Below are positions 1-10,007 of a stretch of DNA of 64,000 nucleotides, one piece after another. Each line of letters opens with the position of its first letter. Position 1 is the stretch's first letter. The translations under genes were made by a program, and so were the position numbers. A model generated the notes under the pieces. It had not been told where the DNA came from. It was given only the letters and a program-made list of their open reading frames with translations, and ran no database searches. This DNA is from Pseudevernia furfuracea (taxonomy: Eukaryota > Ascomycota > Lecanoromycetes > Lecanorales > Parmeliaceae), in contig JAIUPT010000050.1 in the NCBI GenBank assembly GCA_022315425.1, forward strand, positions 558,001 to 622,000, in the 5' to 3' direction.

Positions 1-1603
1 GGAACCTAGTTGGCCGCCCTCGGAAACCTTCCATTTGTGAAGAAGACGTATTTCTAGTGGAAGTCCGCATGTCAATCGGTCAAAATGGCGAGTGAACTAG
101 ATCACCACGTCTGTTATGGCACATGGAGGATTCTAGGAAGGAGCGGTCGGAGAGTTGGGAGATAGCGATAGCGCCTGGGCAGAAATGTACTTAGACGCCA
201 GGAATCTCCCATAGTTTCTGGTTTAGAATCATCTTCTTACACCACCACTTTTGTGATCATGTTCTGACCCTGCCATGACAACGTCACGATCGTGCGCCTA
301 TTCAAACGAGCCTTAGAGCTCATCCAACCTAATCACCTCGTTTCAGCGGCTTTCAAATCTCATCCCAGTCCCAGGGATGCACTCAGTAGGAAAAGAGTGG
401 CGGTAGCTGCAGTCCTGGAGCAAGAATTCGGCGATGCCATCGAGGTCGAAGGCCACCACATCTGTGCCTTATACTGGGCTACAGGTCGTCGAATGTCGGT
501 CGTGATGGCCTCCTAGGCACGGTGTTCGATGTCGTAGCTTGGGAAGGCAGTACAGGCAAGACTATCCATGTCAGTAACTTTGTAGTGGAAATAGGAATAT
601 GGATGTAACCGTAGGAAAAAATATGGGCGGAAGAAAATTATTTTACATTGGTGTTACCATGTCATGACTACAATTGTTTGGCGCATTTCATTGAATTATT
701 TCCGTGAGTGTCGAACGACACGAGTACTTGTATCAAGGATCCGAAAGAAGGAATTACAAGACGTCTGAGCGCTTGGGAGGTTTTTCCAACTCTGGGTCAT
801 GCCACACCTCACCTTTCTAAAAATCCGATGTTCCCGTCGAAGAAAACCTTCCCTCCTTTGCCTGCATAGATAATAAATTGACTTCAAAGGTCTATCGCGG
901 TTGCTCAACCTCTTTCCATCGATAGGTCATACCGATTCTCCCGCTCTTCTCTCGCGGTACTGATTTGCTATCAAGTTCTTTTCAACTGAGATCTTTGCGG
1001 ACGTTGAGTTCTCGTCACGCTCTTGGGCATGAGCTGCGCAACGTCGATTTTGCGAGTCGTGAGTTATGCAACACCTATACAGCAGAGCGTCTCTCGCATA
1101 GAGTGAAGAACTTCCTCTTTGCGCTCTTTTTCGAGCTAATACCGTGCAACTGAGTGGAGCGCCTCACCTTGATGCCGTTCGCTCGATCGTAAGAAATCTT
1201 TCAAAACCGACACGCGCTTTTCAGGCTCCTTTCGCTACATGTTTCTATTCAATGGCTTCCCGATGCGTGGACGGCCAAAATCGTGGAATCGACAGACATC
1301 ACCGGAATACAGAGACATGAGTGGTGGCCTGCATCATGATTATATCATGAAGGGAAAGGCCGCGAAGATGGCTGACGAAGAGGATGGTGAGATGAAATGG
1401 TATTACGAAGTGGTTTTCGGGGTATTGTCAAGGACCACACGTAGGACTAAAATAGTGTTTGAACGTGGTTTGAATAGAATTCTAACTATGGGAATTCTAT
1501 GTACAAGTGCATGCATGTGTTTGTAGAAGTACCTACCTACCTAGAAGGTCGTTGCTTGGCACGCTAGTGTAGGGCTGAGTCATAGGGCTGAGCCTTGGTG
1601 GTC
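1..1603. other. No gene recognised
   Basis: This stretch holds only short open frames (for example 292-516 and 1239-1526 on the plus strand). They have no recognisable family, no splice continuity and no protein-like composition. I see no RNA gene or element end here. It may be intergenic or the flank of a gene outside the window. Confidence 0.5.
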
Positions 1604-2320
1604 ATGGTATGGATTCATGACAGGTATGCAAACGCATGGAGACGAGGGCGAAGAGCATTACTACGCCAGGGACGTCAGCAATCAGTGATCACAGGAATAC
1701 CCAAAAGCACAATAACCATGACATCCATCGAGGACACTATTGCGCCATCCAAGACGATAAGTATGATTTTAAGATGGCGAGAGAAAGAGCGAAGGGACAT
1801 AGCAAACGCTCCGCTTCTTCAACTTCAGGGGCCAAAGATAAAGCGACCTAAGTTTTTCGAAGATACTGTGAACGAACGAGACAAGTTATCAAATACGATT
1901 TTAACCTTGAAATCGGTCAAGAAAGCGGTTTTATTCAAGCCTTTCATCTTCGAAGACTCGAACGCGAAGAACGAAGTCAAGAAGGAAGTTTCTGCTTTAC
2001 AGAGGAAGATTGCGAAGCTAAAGAATGATCTATCGAGGGCTGAGAGGAAACTTGTAGCGTTGACAACTATCACGAAGAGGATTCACAGTATAATCGAATC
2101 CTTATTGAGTCAACATAAAATCGTCACCAAATTGATCAAAGGCTTCAAGGCGACCGAGAAAGTCAATTATTTCATCACCGACAACAAGACACTGCTTAAG
2201 AGTATCATCAAGACTGGGAATCATGCCCAAGAGGATTTCAGTCAACCTTTCTCGGTACTGGCCAGTCTGATGTTCTCGTACGAGACAAACAACGAGCCTA
2301 CTAGAGAATCCAAGTCCTAA
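1604..2320 (+). CDS. Hypothetical small coiled-coil protein
   Basis: An open frame of about 238 codons runs from the ATG at 1604 to TAA at 2320; internal ATGs at 1718 and about 1763 are equally possible starts. I do not recognise the protein. The second half is rich in K, E, R and L, with heptad-like spacing from about residue 120 to 160, consistent with a short coiled coil. It has no signal peptide, membrane segment or known catalytic motif. A competing frame (1636-1851) contains a plausible basic N-terminus starting at 1774, so the true start may lie in an upstream exon joined by an unseen intron. Lysine-rich composition alone is weak evidence, so this could be a chance ORF. Confidence 0.35.
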   Translation: MVWIHDRYANAWRRGRRALLRQGRQQSVITGIPKSTITMTSIEDTIAPSKTISMILRWREKERRDIANAPLLQLQGPKIKRPKFFEDTVNERDKLSNTILTLKSVKKAVLFKPFIFEDSNAKNEVKKEVSALQRKIAKLKNDLSRAERKLVALTTITKRIHSIIESLLSQHKIVTKLIKGFKATEKVNYFITDNKTLLKSIIKTGNHAQEDFSQPFSVLASLMFSYETNNEPTRESKS

Positions 2321-3044
2321 AAGAACGGGGTCGAAAAAAAGCTTTTCCGGGAAGAAGACGCAGGATTTTCTGCTGCAGCCTTTCTCCATAGAACATCATC
2401 CTTGCTACCCACATAGATCTGGTCCCATTCCAACTCTTGCAATTCGAGCGGAGAGCCAATCTGACTAGACCAAGAAACATTCAACAAAGTCTCAGCACCC
2501 AACTCCGTTGCACCCGCCTCAGCGCCCAACTCTGCCTCTGGCAATCCGAGTCTTTTGTATCCTTCTTTCCTGTCATAACTTTCACCCCGATAAATGCGTC
2601 AACTTCAGGAAAGCCTCTTCGTCATGCGCAAAACTCTCCTGAATGACCCAACTCCAGCTCCTGAAAGGCCAACTCCAACATCATCTTGATAAGCCTCGAG
2701 GACGTGCAGGCTTTTGTCCGAGAGGGGCAAATGTTACGTTTTTGCAGTAGGGCTTGACGGAGAACTTGCGGAGGGACGTGGCGGACTTACTTCAGAGCAG
2801 ATCTTAGCTAGAATCATTATCATCTTCCATACCAAAACTCAAGAATCCCATTTCTCGTACCCGCGCAATTGCTTTCTCGTAGTGTCTTATTCATTTTCTT
2901 TGCGACATGCCCGGTACTCAACATTTAGTAGCAACACCATGTTAAGCCATTATGAGGAAATCCAGGCAAAAATCGAGGAATCGAGGGTCCTGCAAGGCTC
3001 TTGGGAGGAGGAAACGCCCAGTGGTGAAAGCGAGGGTTTAGTGC
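2321..3044. other. No confident gene before the inverted-repeat element
   Basis: A plus-strand frame at 2714-3127 has an acidic, protein-like middle part (about 2940-3040) but then runs straight into the left terminal inverted repeat at 3045. It may be the remnant of a gene interrupted by the element, or chance. Nothing else is recognisable. Confidence 0.35.
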
Positions 3045-3188
3045 GATTTAGCGTATTCAAAAACCTCTGCGTCTCTTGGCACGGAGGTCCGACGCAACGT
3101 CGTATACATTTTTATACTGTAGCATAAGCATCTACTTCATAAACCCATAATCAACTTATAAATATTCTAAATAGACAAAATTTGAAGT
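3045..3188 (+). repeat. Left terminal inverted repeat
   Basis: It pairs with 3684-3827 over about 144 bp with roughly ten differences, mostly C/T or A/G. It includes the recognisable block CTCTTGGCACGGAGGTCCG. Confidence 0.85.
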
Positions 3189-3683
3189 TACACACATCTC
3201 AGCACTATCAATTATATCTTTCACACGCATCAAATGATTCATTAATCATCTCGTCGTCTCTCTCTCGTACTCGTAACGTAGATAATCGCTCTATTCTGTT
3301 AATCTGATCGTTGCGAAGAAGATTAAAAGATAGACGTTAAAATAAAAGCAGCGTAAGAAGAAGAAAGCTCAGACTTTGATTCAAAAGCAACGCGAAAAGA
3401 ACGATGTTTAAATCGTCGTCGTCGTTGCTCAAAAGAAGCAGCGAGAGAACGAACTTGCTCTTATTAAGACTAAAGAGCAACATAATAAATATATAGTGCG
3501 ATACATTTATAGACGTTGCTTTCAATCTTGAATAATATAAGTATTATATCGTGTATTAGTAGAGAGTAGCTCTAAAGCGACTGCAGAAGACCTTTGGTTA
3601 GAATAAAGAAAATGCTCGACTTTGATCTTAACAGATGTGTTAATGAAAAGAGACATGAATAGCCTGTAGGGGAAGTTTGTATA

Positions 3684-3827
3684 GCTTCAAATTTTGTTTA
3701 TTTGAAATATTTATAAGTTGATAATGGGTTTATGAAGTAGATGCTCATGCTACAGTACAAAAATGTATGCGACGTTGCGTCGGACCTCCGTGCCAAGAGA
3801 CGCAGAGGTTTTTGAATACGCTAAATC
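3684..3827 (-). repeat. Right terminal inverted repeat
   Basis: This is the reverse complement of 3045-3188, ending in GCTAAATC at the outer edge. The length and quality of the pairing would allow a long hairpin in a transcript or in single-stranded DNA. Confidence 0.85.
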
Positions 3828-4044
3828 ATAGGCGCATAGCCCCGGTGTCCCGCCAGCCTTATTAGACCCCCCCCCCACCACAACCCTCTCTGATCATTCT
3901 CAACACTGCTTCCACAAGAATCTATTGAGAACTGTTCAGAAGTGGAAATCCTCTTTTGCTGCTAGCAGACACGAGCTTCAACCCTATCAAATTGAAGTCC
4001 AAGGCTAGACGAGAAGGCTCGTTTCCTTTTCTGCCTAGTAAAAT

Positions 4045-6521
4045 ATGGCCAACCTACCTCAGCAGCATGTCAATCTTAATTGGAGCATTGATACGGCTGC
4101 GAAGACAACCGTTGCGATAGCTGGCGGAATCCTTCATTCAGCGACGACCGATAATGTCCAGGTACTCGCGCTAGCTGCCTGTGAATCGTATGGCGCTACT
4201 TTGGCTATGTGTCCAATAACTTGCATGAAGATGGAGAAGCTCGCCAAGAGGAGATTTGCATCGCATGTGATAGAGCATCTTGCAGTAGTGATTGGTTACT
4301 CCGCTGGTGATAGTGCCGATCAACTAGCCTCCTCAGAAGCTGGATGTGAGCAAGTACATTCATGGCTTGCGAACGATCACTGCTTACGACTATTTTAGTG
4401 CGTTTTCTCGGCTTAGCAGCAACATTGTTGTCGCTGGGGTCTCCTTTCACAGCCGCTCAGGAGCTTCACAGTCTTCTTGATCAATCTTCCCCACAGACAC
4501 AGTTGCTCCCAACTGTTCAGCAGCTGAAACATTTGCTCACGGCGTTGGAAACCAAAATCGGAAGGGCAGGCTTCGCTGATTCTCTTCTGGGGTGGCATTT
4601 ATGGGTGACTGCGCCCGAGTCGGACTTACGGACACTGTTCGTCCCTCCTGAAAACGGGTCCCGAGACGAGGAGGAGACGGTCCTAAGCAACAGCGACCCT
4701 GTCACTGAAATTAATGGTAATGGAAATGCCTTATTGCCAAATCCATTGCAGTCACGACAACTAGGAGGTCACAACACCACTCCAAATGTTGGTATTCATG
4801 CAACAGGCGATTATTTTGAACGCGTGGGAGCAAACCCTTATGCCAGGAAGGCAAGTGCCGGCGAAAGCTCTCAGAGTCTGGCTTACCCACCGGGCGGGAT
4901 CATCCTCAAAATAACTCGAACTTTGAGCGAATTGGAGCGCATCGGAGAAGCGACCTTCGCAATCATCAAAACCCCTCCATGCACGGCAGTGTGGATCATT
5001 GCATTCGTGCATTGGTGTCTTGGCGTCGAACCTATTCTACGACGCATGGACAACTCTACTTCTGATAAACGAGGTCTCGTCCTCCAGCACTCGCAAAGTA
5101 AAGTACTGATAGAAATCTCTGGAGACTGTACGCCGAACGATGTCACTGTGCAGACATTCAAAAAGATTGGCAACTTCGACAAGCTTCTCGGAGACAGTAA
5201 AATTTTCTTCAAATCAAGACCAATGTGGAGTGGAATGGTAAATGTCCAAAGCTTTTTCCGTTCGCGTGTCCATGATTTGCAGACCTACCACGGGCTATAT
5301 CACGTATTGGACTCACTAAAGGTTTTGATAAGAGACCTTTCCAGTCGGTTCCAAACCTCCATCTCGCCGCTCCCGCAATGGACCTCGAAGCTATTTCCAG
5401 AGCCCGAGGTTCTTTTCAAAGTCTTTTCCAGGATTTTCTATGATGATCATGCGGTACAACAAAGATTGAGCCCCCCTGAGACGCATGACATCCAAAGAAT
5501 TTGGAGCCGCTTTGAAAGGAATGAAGTTGACAGGGTATCTAGACTATTCCTGGATTTTTTGATGGTTTCGCTGTATGAGAACGTTTGCGTGGACGATGAT
5601 ATCGACCTATATTTGGACATGAAGTGGATAGGTTGGATGAACCCGAAATCAGCCCAATCCCTGCTTAACAAAGTGTCGTCCCACTTGATAGGTCAGCTGC
5701 AGCTATCAGGGCTTCTGTTGATTACGCCGGAACTCATTGACAAACAAATGCTGGGTATGATAGCTGTAGACATTGAAAAACCTCTGATCGTGTCGAAAAG
5801 AGGTCAAGTAGCGTACTTGGCCTTCATCGAGACCATGGACCTCAACCGACCATGCACCAATACCCGACGAGTTTTTCCCGGCTCTCTTCTATACGAAGGC
5901 CAGAAATATGCCTACGCTGTTTCCGAGGACAACACGGAGCTCTCAGACACGTTCAACGTTTCCGGAGTAAACGAAGAAGACTTTTCCTTCACCCCTTTCG
6001 AGGTGAAAGGTTTTACGGAAGCGGAAAGTACCTGGCTTGGTACGGTTGAGGACAATTACCTCAAATTTTATTATGTGCCTGATATGAAGACATCACTTTC
6101 AATAAACCCAACACTTTTCCGGATGTCGTCCGAGCACCTCATCATCATGAATGGATGTACAGAGGACTGTGTTCCCTCTACTGAACCTCATCTAAGGCTA
6201 TTCGAAACCGAGCTCCTCCATTGCCGCTCAGTCTCCGCTGCAGTCTCGACAAAGAGACCTCAGATGCTTCGCGTGTTATCGTCTTCGGGAAAGCGGGCAC
6301 ATTCGTTGTTTGTGAAAGCTGCACTTACCAAAATGTGGATCGATAGGACTTCGCCAGGTACAGGTGGATGGCCACTGGGATTTCCTCTGAGTCTTTATAT
6401 AACGGTCGTTCGAAGCTCGAGCTGTCTACGCTGCGCTTGCAAAAAAGCGTTTCATATCATTCACGAGGTCCAGAAAACAACACCAAGCTCTGAGCAGTTT
6501 AAAGCGATCATCATCGATTGA
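4045..6521 (+). CDS. Uncharacterised large fungal protein
   Basis: Two exons, 4045-4345 and 4399-6521, are joined by a 53-nt intron with a GTGAGC donor and a TTTTAG acceptor that restores a single frame. The product is about 807 aa. The N-terminal part (residues 1-150) is helical and hydrophobic and includes the block GFADSLLGWHLWV, which I associate with unnamed proteins of filamentous ascomycetes. The middle has CTAVWIIAFVHWCLG (about residue 300). The C-terminus carries a Cys cluster, CLRCACKKAFH. I see no catalytic motif and no classic signal peptide. A second ATG at 4362 lies inside the proposed intron and opens the same long frame, so a shorter start is possible. The function is unknown. 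The reading frame is long and intact, so I regard it as a real gene. Confidence 0.7.
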
Positions 6522-7394
6522 CACTGGGAAACATCTCATCTTAGTCTCGGCAGCGCTCTTAGCTCAATTGCACGCTACATAATCTGAGCTGAGATCACGT
6601 CTTACTGTCGTTCACGGTGTTCGGTCTCTCTTACCGCCATAGAATCTGCGAAACGTGGATGTTCTGAACTTGCGCTACAGTCTGACGGGTTGATCTTATT
6701 ATGTTTGGCAGAATGATTTTCTCGACTGGAGTCTGATTCTTGGTGCCTTCCACTGGGCTCACGATCTATCGATTCCCTCTGACTATCGCCAGCACGCGCT
6801 TTTCCACCCTTGCTCTTAACTTATTTTACAGATTTTAATGGTGAAAGTAGATGAAAAATCAATTGGTCTTTCTTTTGTGTTTCCCGCACAGGACATACGT
6901 GATGAGTATCAAGACTTTATATTGCTTCCCTTTATCCTCAAAGATTCTGCAGTGAGCGTAGGGTTTGTTGGGAAGAGTGATCATACGAGGATTACCTAGC
7001 ATATGAGTCTAGATAGGTGCACCGTTGAGATGTGAGTGGTACTTGTGACTAGGAAACAAACCGCATGAGGCATGGATGGAGGTCCGTCTCGACGACGTTG
7101 GAGCCGATCATAGGACTTGCTGCCAAATTCGATACATAGCACCCACGTGTGACCTACCGCTGCAGAGGGTCGCCTCGCCTAGTGCCCCCAGGTCCCAGGT
7201 CAGAGCCACTGTCCACTTTCCGCTACCACTTCCATTAGATGCTTGAGAAGATTCTTTGGGTTTAGCCTTGTTGGGCGGTGTGCTTATTGTCAAATTCCAT
7301 TACAGTTTCCTGAGCGTCGATAGCAGGGTGTGAGCATATTCGAAGCGAATTCTGCCACATCGGGAGAGGTAGATGTAGCACACAGTGATCGCGA
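6522..7394. other. Intergenic, nothing recognised
   Basis: This is the presumed 3' region of the gene ending at 6521. Short frames only; no repeats or RNA genes seen. Confidence 0.5.
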
Positions 7395-7525
7395 TAGCTC
7401 ACTAGCCTCCTCATCTCGTTTTGAGCTTCCGACAGGAATGTCCGGAGCCCCTAGTTGGTTGTTCTGTTTCACATCGTGGCGCTGTCTTGTCCTCAATTCC
7501 TCATTCGAATCTCTTCCCAGCATGG
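7395..7525. repeat. Diverged copy A of a ~130-bp sequence (partner at 12355)
   Basis: It aligns by eye with 12355-12475 in the same orientation, sharing blocks such as CTCATCTCGTT, GAGCTTC, CTAGTT, CGCTGTCTT and ATCTCTT in the same order and spacing. The second copy lies just 3' of the glutamate-cysteine ligase gene. Neither copy has a persuasive coding frame. Confidence 0.5.
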
Positions 7526-7893
7526 CTCGCTCCGCCCCATACTCGCAGTCCCTACACACATTCTCAGGTAACAACTCGCTCCGTTCACCCCAGTAAAAGA
7601 TGTCAAGCTTTATCTGTAAGACGCGAAGCCTCTGCTAAAATGATGATCGCTTGCCTTGTAATAATAGACAGCCATGGCGGAAAGCATATATGACTCTGCA
7701 GTCTTCCTCGCATTATCCGGACGATTCTTCGCCATCCAAGTAGTACGTTCCCACCCATAGGTGTTCAGCGGCACTTTCCCTGACGTTGCCGGAATAGCCG
7801 GCTGCGTAGATATCGGATTCCCCCCCGCATCGACACGTCTAGCCAGCTGAGGAGGGCCACCCTGATTATCTCCCCACGGCGCCAACCACAGAC

Positions 7894-8571
7894 TTGGATT
7901 CGTTCATATTCACTACCGTGACTGAAAACCTCTCAGCAGTAGCGTCGTATCTCGACGTGCAACTTGCCATCATGGACCCAACGGTGGTGAACGGAACATC
8001 CAATCCAATGAACACGTTGGCCTCAAAGCCACTCCCAACGACTGGGCAGACAACGGGCGCGGGAACGAATGGAGCTTTCAACACACTAGGAGCTCAGCCT
8101 TCTCCCACGGCTACTGACACAGCCACGGCCACAAGTTACTCCAACACCGGGCACTCTGCGTTCCTGGGTAAGCCTCAATCCCTTAGATTATTGCACCTGA
8201 AGCGATCAACTTTGCTCACGGCCGATCGCCGGCAGAAGAACGGCGCATCCTTCAGTGACGGCGCCTCCCTTCGCATATGCTCCTCCGGAACAAGCATAGG
8301 TACACACTCGCGACCGTCTCAAGTCTGCGCCTTCCACCGTCTTTCCGGGAAACACCTTCGTTCCAACTTGCCCCGAGGACAACGCTTCTCCTCCGACACT
8401 CACCACCACCTCATCATCAGCCCCAAACCCAACAACAACAGAAGCCTCGACGGTCCCAACAGCAAGAGGTGGTTCTACTGTATACCAGTGGTCGCGCAGG
8501 GCTTGTGCGATACCGTGGACTTTTGGACTACACTGTCTGATTGTGAGGATAAGTGCCTTGGCGGCAAGTGA
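7894..8571 (+). CDS. Doubtful Ser/Thr-rich ORF, possibly a decayed gene
   Basis: The open frame is rich in T, S, N, P and A in its first 90 codons, like low-complexity cell-wall or secreted proteins. A GTAAGC donor at 8167 and a CAG acceptor at 8235 would remove 69 nt in frame. Further on, a different frame (about 8340-8470) shows a more protein-like T/P-rich segment, which suggests either another intron or a frameshift. There is no convincing signal peptide because the true start may lie upstream. The function cannot be assigned. It may be a pseudogene. Confidence 0.2.
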   Translation: MDSFIFTTVTENLSAVASYLDVQLAIMDPTVVNGTSNPMNTLASKPLPTTGQTTGAGTNGAFNTLGAQPSPTATDTATATSYSNTGHSAFLGKPQSLRLLHLKRSTLLTADRRQKNGASFSDGASLRICSSGTSIGTHSRPSQVCAFHRLSGKHLRSNLPRGQRFSSDTHHHLIISPKPNNNRSLDGPNSKRWFYCIPVVAQGLCDTVDFWTTLSDCEDKCLGGK

Positions 8572-8599
8572 ACGAGCACTGGCACAGCTGCGCAAGGGG

Positions 8600-10007
8600 T
8601 GGGGGTTTTGGACTTGTGGGGATCGCCCAGTGTGAATGTGACTAGGAAGCAGCTTACCCCAAAGTACAACGCAAGACTTGATTCAAAGAGTCGACATGTG
8701 GGGTGGAGGGGGACCCCAAATGCAATCAATCTATCGTGTCAGGTAGGTTGTAAGCATGGACTTCCTGATTTCGGTCTGGAAAGACAGACAAAATCAGTAG
8801 ACAGTAGACTGGAGATGGTGGGGGGGGGGGGGGTGATCCGAGCTTTCCGAGGATACGCCGCCAATAAGATTAAGATCGTCCTCTTAAATTCCTACATAGC
8901 CGTGGTGGCCGCAGGCTGCAGCTGCACGGTTTAATGGGTTCGGAAGGAGCCGTCCCTGGAACCGCAGCGACGTCTTTGCAGAGAACAGTAGTATCCCATC
9001 GTGAAAACCCTACACTTACACTTACAGCGCTGAAACTCTTTGAATCATAAGCTCGATTCCTCCACGAATCACGTCTCATTGTGCTTGCGAATCCACATCT
9101 TGGTATGATCTGTAGGCTAGCACCCGTTTTCATGCCTATGTTGCCAGACCGCCAGATGAAGGGACATACGGACCCGGAGGTGGGCACCAAAGGGTCCTGC
9201 GACATGCCAACACTTGTGAACCAAGACTCGGACGACAGACCCGCCTGAAGGGTTGCCTGAACAAAAAATGCGCTTTCGTATATAGTAGATCTGCTTCGGA
9301 ATTGCGCCAGACCTGAAGCCTGTCTAGGGCCTATTGCCCCAACAGGGGGTCCCTAAATTCAATCTATTTGCTCCCAGGAAATACTCATACTTAGTTCCGG
9401 AATCCCTGACCCAGGGTCCCCTTCCGAAAGTAGGGTTAGAACCAATACTAGCGTTGTGCAGTCAACACTCCACATAATTGCCATGACCGAAGCCCACATA
9501 CGTGCAGCATATGCAAGCCCCGTTCCCCTGCTGAGTTTTTCTTCATCCCCGATGAGCTGTAACCCGCATTGCATCCACTGAAGCAGCTGCAGCACTGAGG
9601 TCGTTGGAAAGAGACAACATGTCTTGCTCACCACGGCCACTTCGATGGGTCTGCGTGCTGCATGAGTAGCACTAGTGAGACCACAGGCACACGGCGAGAA
9701 AGGTAGTGGAGAATCGAAAGTTGGGATCTGGCGCGGCTTGCGAGATTGGATCATGATCTAGCCTTAGCCGAGCTGCTCCTTAAAGTTAAAGACGTCCTTA
9801 ATTGTTTAGCTGCATGAGGGAAGATATGGAGATGTTCGGACGTTCGGTGGCTTCGGCCTCTTATCCATGAACACTGCGGGGTAAATCTTCTATAACACGG
9901 CCAACATCCCCAAATTCGATCGGAAATTACTGCTTCTGATGCACCTACCCATCTTCAACCGAACCCCCAGAGGGAGGAATTGACCATCTTGGCGAGAACT
10001 CGCGACC
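8600..10007. other. Intergenic region with a 14-G tract
   Basis: No supportable gene. A run of 14 G lies at 8820-8833. The minus-strand frame at 9359-9754 has no protein-like character. Confidence 0.5.

Larger units (their letters stand above)
3045..3827. mobile_element. Non-autonomous DNA transposon / MITE-like element with long TIRs
   Basis: About 144 bp at the left end (3045-3188) is repeated almost exactly, in inverted orientation, at the right end (3684-3827). Both ends start with GATTTAGCGTATTCAAAAAC read inward. Total length is about 783 bp and the interior is AT-rich. No complete transposase frame is present. A K/E/Q/R-rich stretch on the plus strand (about 3345-3530, with stops) could be a decayed transposase tail, but that is speculative. 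Nearly all differences between the two TIRs are transitions. There is no clear target-site duplication: TA dinucleotides lie near both edges (3039-3040 and 3829-3830) but at different spacing. By structure it is a cut-and-paste DNA element derivative; I cannot name the superfamily. Confidence 0.85.

Noticed and set aside
9359..9754. 131-codon minus-strand ORF
   Set aside because: It is Cys-, Ser- and Leu-rich without motif, has no splice support, and lies in repeat-poor intergenic DNA. Most likely chance.
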